Source of the DNA: Hygrophila difformis
Lineage: Eukaryota; Streptophyta; Magnoliopsida; Lamiales; Acanthaceae
Length of the DNA stretch: 64,000 nucleotides
Assembly (NCBI GenBank): GCA_030278955.1
Contig: JAOANR010000010.1
Location: 12,197,086 to 12,261,085 of the forward strand
Direction: 5' to 3'
The translations under genes and the position numbers were made by a program. Below the pieces are notes generated by a model. It did not search any database, was not told the origin of the DNA, and was given only the letters and a program-made list of their open reading frames with translations. This document shows positions 8,906-20,393 of the stretch, in pieces (within the stretch, counting starts at the first letter, position 1; each line of letters begins with the position of its first letter).

Positions 8906-11267
8906 GTCGTAATTGGCATTTTTTGTCAATTTTTCCATTTCTCCATTTTCTTCATTAATTAATTGAACCCTTAAGTCAATAATTAAGGATCGTGATTAGC
9001 AATGATTAAGATCAGTAATTACCATGATTAAAGGACCTTTGTTCAATTCTCACTAAAATAATTTTCTATAAACAAAACCTTGATGTCTTAAGCAGATAAT
9101 CCGGACTGTAATTAATTATGGTATGAAGGATTATTTAAGTCATCAATTATGGATTAATTCCATAACCTTGCATGAGAAACCAGTGTCTCTCATGCAAGGC
9201 ATTTTTCTTCCTCTTTTATTTTATTTTGTCTTTTCCGTGATGTGTGGAATGAGTAATAAAAGATATCCCAAATTAATGTTGGCGAATGGTCCCTTCACAG
9301 GGAAGTTAAATAGCTCGTAATTTGGGTGTTGATTATTACTTATTATTTTGCACGGTCTGGACAGTGGTTGGTGGAAGCTTTGGCGAATGGTCCCTTCACC
9401 GGGAAGTAAAATAGCTACTCAGCCATCTCCTATCCAGATACAGTTTCTTTTTCTTTACCTTAATTTCCAAACCCAAATTCTAATATGTAATATGAGTCAG
9501 TCAATATCTGTCAATATTAGCTGATGATCATTGCAGAGATGAAACATGTAGGTTTTTATCTAAATTCGCAGATAGGAGAGGCCCAACTGGTAGCGACACT
9601 GCCATTATAGGGTTTCTGCTGTCTAAATTCATTCCATCCGAGTAATCGGAAAATTGGATAGCAGAAGTTTGCAGTCCACCTGATTATTCTGCCATCATTT
9701 TTGCCTCATGGCTACTTCATCTCCGTGTCTCACATTCTGTCTAAACCCGCCATTATATTCTGGGTTAAATTAATTTTACACCTCCATATATCTGTATGCA
9801 TGCTATTATTATGTAATTATTGTGGTATATAATATTTTGGGATCCTTCCCTTGGACATTAGAAGTATTGATTTTTAAACAGATACCGCATATTAAATTTC
9901 CAACAAAAATTCATTTATAAAATCCGGATCTAAGTAAGGGATAAATTCCTAAGTTATGTCTAGTTCACAATCTGTCAAGGGTTGATTTTGGAAAATTAGA
10001 AGCAGAGTCAACGATTAGGTCTCATCTTGACTGAAAGGGTCTGTGTTCTTATTGAGAGTCTAGTACCTCTTTAGGGAATGGTTTTCAAATTCATTATTTT
10101 CCAAAATTGCTATGTGTTGGAAATCTAGTATTAATTATTGCACCGAGATGGGGTCCACTTGGATTCAAATGCAGTGTGATAAATAACTCTACAGGAACAA
10201 CACTTAGGCCTTGGTTATTTTCTAAAATATAGTTGAGTTCCTTTCAATTGCTATCATCTTCTGTCAAAGCCTATTTTTGAGTTCTGAGTGAGTGCATGCT
10301 TTCTTTACCGCTTTCTTTTAAATGCTTTCTTTAGAGGTCACTCGGATGCTTTGAGAGTAGCGAAACTGCTTCTAGGTTTGAGAGTTATGGGATTGTTCAG
10401 GCTTAATTAGAAACTTTGGATGTGACATGGGGGAATGATAGCAGTACTTGGCACTTTAACTAATGATTTGTCAGGTGTTGCTTGTCCACCACAGATGAAA
10501 TAACATACCCTGGCCGGGGCAGTTATGAATCTGTGGTATCTTAGAATTTGTGGTCTTAAGAACATGTAAACTCATACTGTAAGTACCTGTCTGTTAAAGG
10601 GAACATAGTACTGAGAGCATGAGAACTAGCTATCTGACAGGATTATCCCAAACAACGATCTGTGTATAAAAATGGAAGTTTAATTTTGTTTTATCTGAAT
10701 CTTGTCCAATTTTTATTCTTTTCTCACTGTCCCTTCTGTCCACTTTGAAATCAGCTTCATAGCTAGTATGACATAAATTTACAGTTTTCTTAGAATAATA
10801 TTTACTGCATCCATAGGATAATTTTATCTGCTCTCTAGACCCAATTTTAATTACTTCTTAGCATAGAATTACCTGCTTGTTAGAATAGATTTAATGTGCT
10901 TTGTAGGATAATTTATTTGCTTTCATAGTTTAGATTAAATTCAGTTAAGTAGTTGTTAGTCCAACTCCAAACTGATTAGAGCAATACGAGTGGAAAATCT
11001 AGTAAAACGAGGTGGGACCTGCTTTTATCGCACATCCTCCAGTGAACGATCCGGACTTACCTACAAATTATTGTAATTTTTGACACCGTGCGCTTTCGAG
11101 CCACAGTTTCTTAACACGAGTAATAAAAACGTGACAACCTATACATATATCCTTAATCCCAACTCCATCATCATAAATTGGTTTCATTAAATAAAATCTA
11201 AACCAAGAAGATTATTTTATTATTATTTCAAAAATACTCGTGTAGTGAGAAATTGTCAAAAGTTTCA

Positions 11268-13133
11268 GTCTCCCTTCTTGTAGGTCTATAATTATGATTC
11301 CACAATTCTTAGTTTTGTGACCTTCGAGTTTGCAATAATCACATCTGAGAGGAATGAGAGGGTGTGGTCTTCTTGTCCATTTGTTCCTCCTTGCATGGTG
11401 ATAGGGCTTCTTGGTAGTTAGGTGGTTACCTAGCATTCCTCCGGATACAAATTTGCTTTTATTCTCCCTTTTTGAGGTGGATGCTTGATAACCTAAGCCT
11501 TGTTTGTTGCCGCTTGATCTCCCCATGGCTATGACATCGTCCAGCTTGGCTTTTCCTTTGCTTAATGCTGCAAGAGTCCCTTCGGCTTTGGCTAGTTTCT
11601 CTTGCACTTCTGTAAGTTCTGTAAGGAGAGCATCTCTTTTACCATGCATACTAGCATACCACAATCTGTAGTCATTCTTCTCTACTTCAAGATCATTATT
11701 ATCTTTCTGAAGTTCTGCATTCTTCTCAAGTAGTTCATCGACCTGTTCAGACAGTGCCTTTAGCTTCAATTCAAGTTCTTGATTCCCGATTTCAAGATTC
11801 TTGATATTCTTCTTTAGACTCCCGTTCTCGACTTGACGCTCTACTGACTCCGCCATGGTTATTTCCAATTTCTCGAACGTTTCTTCATAGAGCTCATTGA
11901 GTTTGCTAATGCTTTCTTTATGTTCCCTGTTGACAGAAGAATGCACCATATTAGAGGAAACCGTATTGATAGAGTTGGTAGATATACCTGAGTCTTGTTC
12001 ATCATCACTGTCTGAAACCATGTTCCGACGAATGCTATTCCATAGTCTGGATCATTATCACTAGTTTCCTTTTCATCCTCGGAGTCACTGAATGTTGCTT
12101 GATGTGATTTGTTTGGCTCTTTTGGACGAAGATTGGCACAATCCTTTTTGATATGGCCTCTTCCTCCACACTCAAAGCAAATGATGTCTTTGTCATCCTC
12201 AGATCTAGATTGTTTAGATCTAGTTCTGTCAAATGACTTGGAGTTTTTAGATGTAGACTTGGAGCTTGATGTCCCGACATCCCTTTTCATGGATGAGTTG
12301 AACTTGGTTCTCCGATTCTTCAGGATTTGGTTTAGCCTTTTGGACAGCATAGCGAGTTCTTCCTCATCACTGTAGTCTCCAAGGTCTTCCATGGATGTGT
12401 CATTCATGTCCTTGGTCACAGATTTGAAAGCTACTGGTTTGCTTTTGCCCCTATGACAGTGATCCATTTCCCAAGATTGTAGGATCACCATCAACTCATC
12501 GACCTATAGTTTGTCAAAGTCTTTATACAATTCAAGTGCTGCCACTTTTGCATTGAATCTTTCCGGAAGCGTCCCAATGATTTTACCTCAATATCCTGTT
12601 GAGAATACTCTTTTCCAAGCTGAAGAGCTTGGTTGGTTAGATCACGTATGCGACAAATATATTGGCCGACAGATTCGTTATCATCCATGGTAATTCTATG
12701 AAATTGAGCATCAAGAGTTATAATTCTAGATTTCTTTACCGGTACCATACCTTTGTAGGTATTGGCTAATGTAGTCCAGACATCATATGCGATCTTCCAA
12801 CCTGTAATAAGACGATATTGATCCTTTGTAAGGGCATTGTGAATAGCATTCAGTGCTTTGGAGTTTTTTTATGCAGCAAGCCTCTCAGTTGCAGTCCATT
12901 CGCTCCTTGGCTTTGGGGTTTGCACAACATCTTTTTCAACAACTGGAGGGTGATATTGAGTTTCTACTGCATCCCATGCTCCTTCATCTACCACAATGAG
13001 AAAAGCTTCCATTTGATCTTTCCAGTAGGCATAGTTTGATCCATCGAGCAATGGGGGTCTGGTTACTGAACCACCTTGGTTATCCATCTGTTTGACTGGA
13101 TCTCGCTGACGAGCATGTGGCTCTGATACCAAT
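11268..13133 (-). pseudogene. Sirevirus gag (decayed)
   Basis: Minus-strand gag of a copia element of Sirevirus type. From the 5' end: the N-terminal motif RPPLLDGSNYAYWKDQMEAF (13058 downward), the gag helical region (about 12840-12490), a CCHC zinc knuckle CFECGGRGHIKKDC (about 12180-12130), a long Glu/Lys-rich coiled coil (about 11990-11550), and a second knuckle-like CDYCKLEGHKTKNC (about 11345-11300). Two knuckles flanking a coiled coil are typical of Sirevirus gag. The frame changes near 12850, 12490 and 12020. It joins in frame with the protease fragment once the solo LTR at 7015-11267 is ignored. Not functional. Confidence 0.85.
13120..13131 (-). other. Primer-binding site (initiator Met tRNA) of Sirevirus
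   Basis: On the minus strand TGGTATCAGAGC lies two bases inside the end of the LTR at 13134. This is the standard plant copia PBS complementary to initiator methionine tRNA. It fixes the element on the minus strand. Confidence 0.9.
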
Positions 13134-14048
13134 TGTTAGGTCCGTTTGCTAGGATAACTAGTAAACTAGTCCTATAAACTAGTTCAAATACCTTTCGTTG
13201 ACACGTTATTCAGTTTAATAATAATATGCAGCGGAATAAAGATAAACTGAAAAGTAAACGAATTCAAAGATTTGTTGACTCAGTTCGGCACAAGCCTACA
13301 TCTGGGGGATACCAATCCAGGAGGTTTCACTACTTGTTTAACTCGATCCACGATCAAACAATAGTGTTTCAATTTGCCCAACTCCAATCTCCAAGCAGTT
13401 AGAATTGTCGAACCAAAGCACTCCCCTGCTTTGGTGAAGATCTCCCCGACCTTGCTCCAATTCTTTGAAGGCTCCCCCTTCAAGTTACCATTGGCCGAAA
13501 CCTGTTGGCAAACTCTCCTTCAAGGATAAATTCTATTAAGCTTGTGTGTTGACGACTCCTCGGAAGACTTGACTGAATTCGTCGACTTCAATCAAGATCA
13601 TTGTAGCACAATCTCGATCAATTCACCCAAGGCAGTGTTGATCGAATATCTCCCTTCAAGATAGTATAGTCACGAACACGGGAAGGAATGTGTTTCTTGC
13701 GCACAAATACTTCAAATGGCTCGAGGGAGAAAATGGATAATCAAGTCGTGTGTAATTCATTCCTCAGCCGCTGTATTTGAAGTGAGCCACAACCTCTATT
13801 CTAAGGTAAGATATTATTGCCATAATTCTTCCTTCCCTAGAATGGAGTTGCCCGAAATAGAAGATCTTAGTTTCCATATTCTTTGAACACGATCCGGGCA
13901 AGAATCGGCTGACCGTTGGGAGATGATCTCGTGCAGATTCGCCAGCTTCTCCTTCTTGAAATAGTTTGTCGAATACTGGAATGGTTGGTCCAACAAAGCA
14001 GTTCAGACATCGATTGTGAACACGTTTGCTCAAAACTGGTTCCCAACA
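13134..14048 (-). mobile_element. Sirevirus 5' LTR
   Basis: Read on the minus strand the LTR begins TGTTGGGAACCAG at 14048 and ends CCTAACA at 13134, beside the PBS; length 915 bp. The candidate target duplication on this side is AATAA (14049-14053). Its partner is outside the window because the 3' half of the element lies beyond the giant-LTR insertion. A promoter here would transcribe leftward through gag, antisense through the solo LTR, and then sense through the left giant LTR. Confidence 0.8.
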
Positions 14049-14419
14049 AATAAGTTAAAACAAAACTATATCTAAAATATAATTTTTTTAAAAAATAATC
14101 TAAAAATAAAGCAAACGTAGATATGTTGTTCTATTGTTTTTTGTTTTTTTTTTTTTTTGGCCTTTTTCATTCTTGATTTTTTTTTAAAAAAAAAACTTGT
14201 AATAGTTGTGATAGGAGTTATAAATATGTCAAATCCCTTATGATTAGTGTAATAATAAAATGTGATATATGGAGCACTCGTATTACGGCATATTTGATGA
14301 TACATTTTCTTTGTTTTTGTGAAATTGTCCAAACTACCCCTCTATATATTGTGTATTTTCCTAATTAGTAAGTGACTTTAAGACATATAATAGTTGCTTA
14401 TCCAAAAAAAAGACATATA

Positions 14420-14678
14420 CTTCCTCCGTTCCTTATTAAATGACACATATTGACTTTTGTCACTGTTCATTGAGTGACTTTGACTCGACTTTTTAATACA
14501 ATTATATAAGATAAATATAGTCAAGTGGGATCTTGTTGGATTCGTCTAAGCGCATAGATTTAAAATATCAAATTTTCATAATTTTTACTTGTATGGAATT
14601 TGAGTTATTACGAATTGAAAACGTGTATTGGATTGCGTGAAATGTGGGTCCGTGACAATTAAAAAGAAACGGAGGAAG
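14420..14678. mobile_element. Stowaway MITE copy 1
   Basis: Begins CTTCCTCCGTT after TA and ends AACGGAGGAAG before TA, about 259 bp. CTCCCTCCGT termini with TA target duplications are diagnostic of Stowaway (Tc1/mariner-derived) MITEs. Internal sequence is shared with the other copies listed here. Confidence 0.85.
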
Positions 14679-14923
14679 TAATAGTTATTAAATTCAGCCT
14701 AAGTGCCTGACTTACACAGGATTGGACCCGTCGGAATTTGTTTGGGAATATAGCTTTGGTGTAGATGGTTGTACATTCAACCATGATTTGTCAAATCGAA
14801 GAAGTGATTTCTCCCGACAGAGTGATATTTATATTCTTATACGTGAACAGACTCAAGGAATGATACATCCCTACCTAATGATGTTTGCTACCTTGTAAAT
14901 CATGTCTACGACCTTATAAATTA

Positions 14924-15080
14924 TGTACGATGATGTACCATGCCTAACTACCAAATGATATCTACGACCTTATAAGTGACTTCTACGACTTATAAGTGAT
15001 GTACGATGATGTACCATGCCTAAGTACCGCATGATATCTACGATCTTATAAGTGACTTCTATGACTTATGAGTGATGCAT
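14924..15080. repeat. 76-bp tandem repeat (about two copies)
   Basis: The unit beginning TGTACGATGATGTACC at 14924 recurs at 15000 with few changes (ATGATATCTACGA, TATAAGTGACTTCTA in both). Confidence 0.75.
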
Positions 15081-17487
15081 CCCAACCTAATGATGCAAGC
15101 ACAGTCAACACCACAGTTTGGAGTATACATACATCATTCCGCAAAATGCAGTTGATTGTAGTGTCAACACCATAAGCGGACGCTTAAACATTCTAAGTTA
15201 ATTGCAATATACTGATTTAAAACAGTTATTACGTATTATTAGTATAGATATTTTAGATTGTAAATTGGATTAATTGACTAGTATTCTGGCCAAGAATCGA
15301 ATCCATATTAGTCAACTCTCAAGGACCCGATTCCTAAATCATGATAAAAGAATAATTCAAAATATATGTGATTGAATTTGAAATACTATGTGATTGTATT
15401 TTCACCTTCTTTTTTCTTGTAGATTTATTTTTTGTTTATTAAGAGGGAAGATTGTTGTCTTAATTTTTTTTTCTTTTTTTCCGAACAGTCTATAGCTCTA
15501 TACAAACCATGAAATAGGCCGTGAGAGCCTATTTGTAGATTATTTTCCTAACTTGTATAGACTGTTAAAAAAATCTTATGAGTACTTTTTTTTCTTTCTT
15601 TCTTTTGTTTTTGTTTTACTATGTAAAAAAACCTATTAAAGGTCAAAATTGAAGCAAATAGTGGGATGAATAGTATAACTATGTGATGTAGGTGTTTTCT
15701 TATATATAGTAGAAAATAGAAATACTGTAGATATGATGTATCGCGTGGTAATTGTAATTAATATACTAGATTTTGTGATCATTACAAAATACTTAGTTTA
15801 TGTTTAAGTATACGTAACTATTATTGATTAGTTTTTTTTTTTTTGTTGGAAGAGCTATTATTGATAGTTTATTAATTGTAATAATATAAATATAATTATA
15901 AAATAATACTATCATTCATCACATTCATAAATTAATAACAATAGGATTCCTTCTTCCAAAAAAATAACAATAGGATTCATGATATCTTATCTGTATTGCA
16001 TAAGTGGTTTGCCTAACACATTTTTATTTATTTATTTATTAATTGTTTCATAAAGAAAGTGGATCAATGTCACCTGATAAACTTTTCATACACATGATGC
16101 TAATATATTCGTTGCGTCGTACCCCGTGATATCTCAAATTGGCTAGATGCAGTCCGGTTACTGTACTGACAATTAATTTGTCTGTACACGCTAAATGATG
16201 TCCACATTATGAAAAATGATGTTAGTTCCGTAAAAAATGATGTTACTTATTTTATAATATTTATCATTTTTCCATACGCACACATCATTTCACATAGTCA
16301 TCATTTATCATTGTTCTGACATCATTTTTCTATGTTTATCCATAATTCTATTTTTGCCAATATGTGTTGTTGACAGCACACAAGCCACACCCGACTAGAT
16401 CTATCAATCGATAGAATTTGCACCTTTTTTTTTGGATTGGTTACATAGAATTAAGTTCTGGAACCTTTTTTTATGCCATCGTTTGTCAAAATAAAAAAGT
16501 GTAAATAACAAGATAACAGGGGATGTTTGAGAACAAATAAATTTGTTATCTGATTCGCTTATTCCCATACATTCACATTATAACAAAAAAATTTGGTGAA
16601 TCATCGGATATTTTCAGGCCACAATGGACCCAAGACTAATCGATCGAGAATCTGCATGGGCAATTAAGGATGTTTCTCTCAAAATAGTTTTTTTGCATAC
16701 ACAAGGCTAAAACGCAAGACCTTACTTAAGCGATTAGAACCTCAATCCACTCAGACTAACTTATGTTGGTAAGTGACCTTATTTTTTAAAAAATAAATTA
16801 TTTAGAATTTATTATATAGATATATATGTAATTCATTAAAATTGAATTAAGAAAAAAAAAAAAAAAGAGTTGGGCATGCTCATGGTTTATTAATCCCACA
16901 GTACATTAATTTTGCTATTTCTAACGCATAAAAAGGGAAGAAACACTCTAACCTTAAGGCAATCTTCAACCCACAACTATATTTTACAGTTACACTACTT
17001 CTATTTTTCAGTTAAATTTATAGTTTTTTACTATTTCTCTCCAACCCACAATTCTATATTTCCCTCTAACATAGAATATAATATTCCATTTTGATTCTAT
17101 TACTATTTATATTACATTTTATTTATTAATTAATTTTAATTACTATTTTTGATATATATATACTTTAAATTATTTAATTTAATTTTTATTATTTAATTAA
17201 AAAATTTAATTAATTTTAATCTGTTGAAAGTTATAATATAAAATATAGAAAATTTACAACCACAAAATTGAAAAAAAAAAGTGTTGTTGTAAAATGTTTT
17301 TTTTTGGCTTATTTTGAAAAAAACTAAATGAAAAAAGCAAAATAAGAAAATGAAAAAAAAAAGGGGGGGGGGGGGGGGGAAAGACGCCGCGATGAACAGT
17401 GCCCTCTATCGCCAATTTTGGCATCCCAGAATAGTGCCCCACCTTTTATTTGTAAACTCTATAGTAAATTAGAGTCTTGTTAGATTC

Positions 17488-17653
17488 TTTTTTTTCTTTT
17501 TTGGAGGAGCCATTAAAGGCCTGGTAGGAACCCATGCCACACAAATTACAAAGGGAACAAAGGAGATGACAGGGGACCGGGTGGGGATTCGATTCCCCAA
17601 TCTATAGATTAGGTTGAGAGTCAGGACTTACCACTAGAGTAAGTCTCAACCCA
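17488..17653 (-). mobile_element. tRNA-derived SINE, diverged copy
   Basis: Minus strand. An A-box-like ACTCTAGTGG (about 17632-17641) and a B-box region (GAATCGAATCCCC, about 17586-17598) are followed by the shared SINE body and a poly-A tail seen as a T-rich run near 17488-17500. It is homologous to the copies at 43281-43462 and 31361-31530. Confidence 0.6.
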
Positions 17654-17742
17654 TTGTTAGATTCTTTTAACTCTATAGTTTTAAAATATGTAATATACAC
17701 TATAATTTCTATTTATATATACTTTGAGATATTGACCGAATA

Positions 17743-18001
17743 CTCCCTCCGTTTTCTAAAAATTGTAACGGACCAACAGTCCACACAGTCCAATGCATAT
17801 TTTAAATCATTAATAATTCAATTCGGTACAAGTAAAAATTATGAAATTTTTATATTTAAAATATACTCGACGAGACGAATGTAACAAGATCTCACTTGGC
17901 TATATTTTAACTTGTATAACTATGATAAAACTTTAAGTCAAAGTGCATGTGTGAACCGTGTCAAAATTCCAAATGTTACAATAATAAGAAAACGGAGGGA
18001 G
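17743..18001. mobile_element. Stowaway MITE copy 2
   Basis: CTCCCTCCGTTTTC after TA at 17741-17742; ends AAAACGGAGGGAG before TA. About 259 bp. Confidence 0.9.
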
Positions 18002-18084
18002 TATATTAGATCCGGAATATAAAACAAAATTTTAAAATTACAATTTCATAACTAAAATAAAGTTATTTATGAAATAATCTGTTA

Positions 18085-18192
18085 CAACACTTTGTTATTC
18101 CTTCTCTACGATTTCCTTACAACAATAATTTCTTATTCCTTCCTATGATTTCCTTACGACACTTCCTTATTCCTTCTCTACGAATTCCTTCT
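18085..18192 (-). repeat. Tandem repeat spanning the stop codon and 3' UTR of the serine hydrolase gene
   Basis: On the minus strand GTAGAGAAGGAATAA, covering the last codons and the stop, recurs in modified form downstream (about 18127-18148 and 18089-18115), with GTAAGGAAATC between. The C-terminal codons have been tandemly copied into the 3' untranslated region. Confidence 0.6.
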
Positions 18193-20025
18193 TCACCCTT
18201 GAAATAAAGCCAAGCATGCTCTCCAAGCTTTTCTCATCTGGACAACAACACAGCATTCAGTTTACAACTAATAAACAGGTTGGATGAGGAAAAAAGAGAC
18301 AGGTCAGGGCATTACCGAACCGTGGGATTGTATGCCCCTTTGGATGTCGAATCTCAAGGGGATCCGAATAACATTCCAGGAGTTCTATACCATATTGCTT
18401 CAAAAAATCTTGCTCCCCTGTTTTCACCAGGCCATTAATTCATTTGTACATCACATTGTCATCTTTTATCTCATGTATTATGCATCTAACACATGGTTTT
18501 CGTGCTCTTTGAACACGCCATCAGATACTATCAGGCATTTTCTTGATTTAAAATGGATTACATTCAAATGTTCAATCGAATTTCTCGTGTCTATAAATGC
18601 AGCCCACCAATATACATCTACGAATCAAAAGAGTCGACAATCTTACAATATCAAACTATAGGCATTTACTTTTCCTTCTGTTTAATAAGTTGGGTATACT
18701 CATCTAAGCCTATTCGACTGTTTAACTTTTTGTTTCACAATGAAAGCATTAAATCAAGTTGTGAACCAACATAAATGTTGCTCCTGTATATAAAATGTAG
18801 TAGCTCTCATTTAAACAACTACTATATGCCAACGAATTAAATTAGTCATCAATCTTCCGATTTATCACTAAATGCATAGACTGCTACTTTTTTAACTTTA
18901 ACTAGAATCTACACGGGCAAGGTAACAAATCAGCCTCAGACACAATCATTGTAAAATCAGCCCAGCCAGGACAGGACAGATGTTTAGCATTCAACAAAGA
19001 AATATCGATTGTTTCTGGATGGTAGCTTTGGGATTAATCACCTATGAAGTGCACTGATGGGAGTTGAATTTCCGAGGAATATGCTTTCTCAGCCACGGCA
19101 GAGTTCATGAATTTCGCTCCCCCAATTATGATCACAACTTTTATCTTTGGTACCTTAGTCAGAGCCATCCCCTGCAGCAACAATCCATTTATTATCACTC
19201 CGTCTCGGGTAAAGATGAAGTAATTCACACTCAATTATAACACTACATGAAAAGTATTCCTTACATTTGCTTGTAATCCGGGTAATGCAGCTGTTAAAAT
19301 TGCTCCCTGTAGCCAACAATATAGCCCCCAAATCAGACCATGTCTTTGCACAAACATTAATATTCTATTCACTGTCCTTTGAATTTTGCATTGAATTTAT
19401 CATCAATTTTCTATTCACTTTCCTTGAGAAATTTTGCAGTGAATTTATCATAGGCTTGATATGGTGGAGTGTTAAACATGGAGTTCCTAAATATTGGAAG
19501 CCACATGATACATGAACTTAAATAATCAATCTGGAAAGTAACTTTTACACTCCTAGTAGATTCTGAAATACAAGGGAAAGAGACATTTGCATACCTGTGA
19601 AAAACCTAGAAGGCCATCAAAAGGACCATTCTTTATCATAAAGTCCTCGATATAAGCCAAACACTCATCAAAATTCTCATACTCCGTAAATTCCTGAGAA
19701 TTCGTTAGAGATAAAAACTTGAGCAAATACACAAATAATTAATAACAGCATCAAAGAGGTAAGCCATGGAATCGAAGTATCGAACCTTGTTGAATTGAAA
19801 CCACTCGTAATATGGAGGGTCGAAGATTCCTTCAACATCGGATTTTCCCTTGGACGGAAAAGGCGCGTCAACAAAAACTAGATCGAAATTGCGAAGCACA
19901 GAATCCGGCCACTTTCCGGTGACTTGTTTCCTAATAATCTCGGCGCTGGTTCGGAATCCGTGGAGGCACAACAGCCGGAGCTTCCTCTCGGCGGCGGCGG
20001 CGATTTCCGTTCCTTCGGCGCCCAT
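18167..20025 (-). CDS. FSH1/OVCA2-type serine hydrolase, complete six-exon gene
   Basis: Predicted esterase of the FSH1 family (alpha/beta hydrolase fold), likely soluble; natural substrate not deducible. Exons on the minus strand: 20025-19786, 19693-19595, 19306-19265, 19171-19042, 18417-18316 and 18237-18167. Every intron has GT..AG ends and all phases agree, giving 684 nt or 227 residues, normal for the family. Landmarks: RLLCLHGFRTSAEIIRKQ near residues 16-33, nucleophile GFSQG across the exon 2/3 junction (residues 110-114), IIIGGAKF in exon 4, HFIG/EQDF across exons 4/5 with the probable catalytic Asp, and RHPKGHTIPR with the catalytic His in exon 5. I chose MGAEGTE as the start because the family begins just before KLRLLCLHG. 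An in-frame upstream ATG at 20181 would add 52 Arg/Ser-rich residues. It appears intact. Confidence 0.92.
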
Positions 20026-20393
20026 TGGGTCTGGGTTCTCGAAGGAATTCTCCGCTGCTGTGGTTGGACGGAGATATGTGAATCGCGAATTTATGAAGTA
20101 CGTGGTTGGATGGGATCTCCTGGTTCGCCATTTCCAAGTATTTATGGAGATTCGTTGAAAACGTGGAAGCCTAAATAGCATTCAATGTGAACATCCAAAT
20201 TCCGCACGTGCCAAAGAAACACGGGAATCGGGATGGCGAACTCACTTTTTTCCTTTTGGTGCATACTGCATAGGTTTGCGAACTCACTTGCGTAGCCCAC
20301 TAGACCTGACGAGCTCTTAACATTATTTACTACTACTATTACTATTATTTTTTTGAAGAGCTACTACTTCTAGTATTACTTAATTCATATTTA

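Larger units (their letters stand above)
7015..11267 (+). mobile_element. Solo giant LTR (right copy) of the same gypsy family
   Basis: It starts TGATAATGGCC at 7015 and ends AGTTTCA at 11267 (4253 bp). It is flanked by GTCTT (7010-7014) and GTCTC (11268-11272), a 5-bp target duplication with one mismatch. No PBS or internal sequence follows, so this is a solo LTR left by LTR-LTR recombination. Ignoring it and one target copy, the Sirevirus gag-to-protease reading frame continues without a shift, which independently supports both borders. It contains a TATA-like TATTTAA (7627-7633) with motif arrays before (7300-7565) and after (8285-8905). Confidence 0.85.
14049..18166. other. Gene-free AT-rich intergenic region
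   Basis: I see no gene here. It contains two Stowaway MITEs, a 76-bp tandem repeat, a SINE and a G homopolymer (about 17364-17380), annotated separately where useful. At 16190-16345 AAAAATGATGT and its complement recur and may be a decayed foldback MITE. Stretches such as 16800-17260 are low-complexity AT. Confidence 0.6.

Noticed and set aside
1578..11267. A single giant foldback transposon
   Set aside because: The right arm has its own 5-bp target duplication and reads TG to CA as a complete LTR. The left arm has a primer-binding site. Two separate insertions explain the inverted repeat better.
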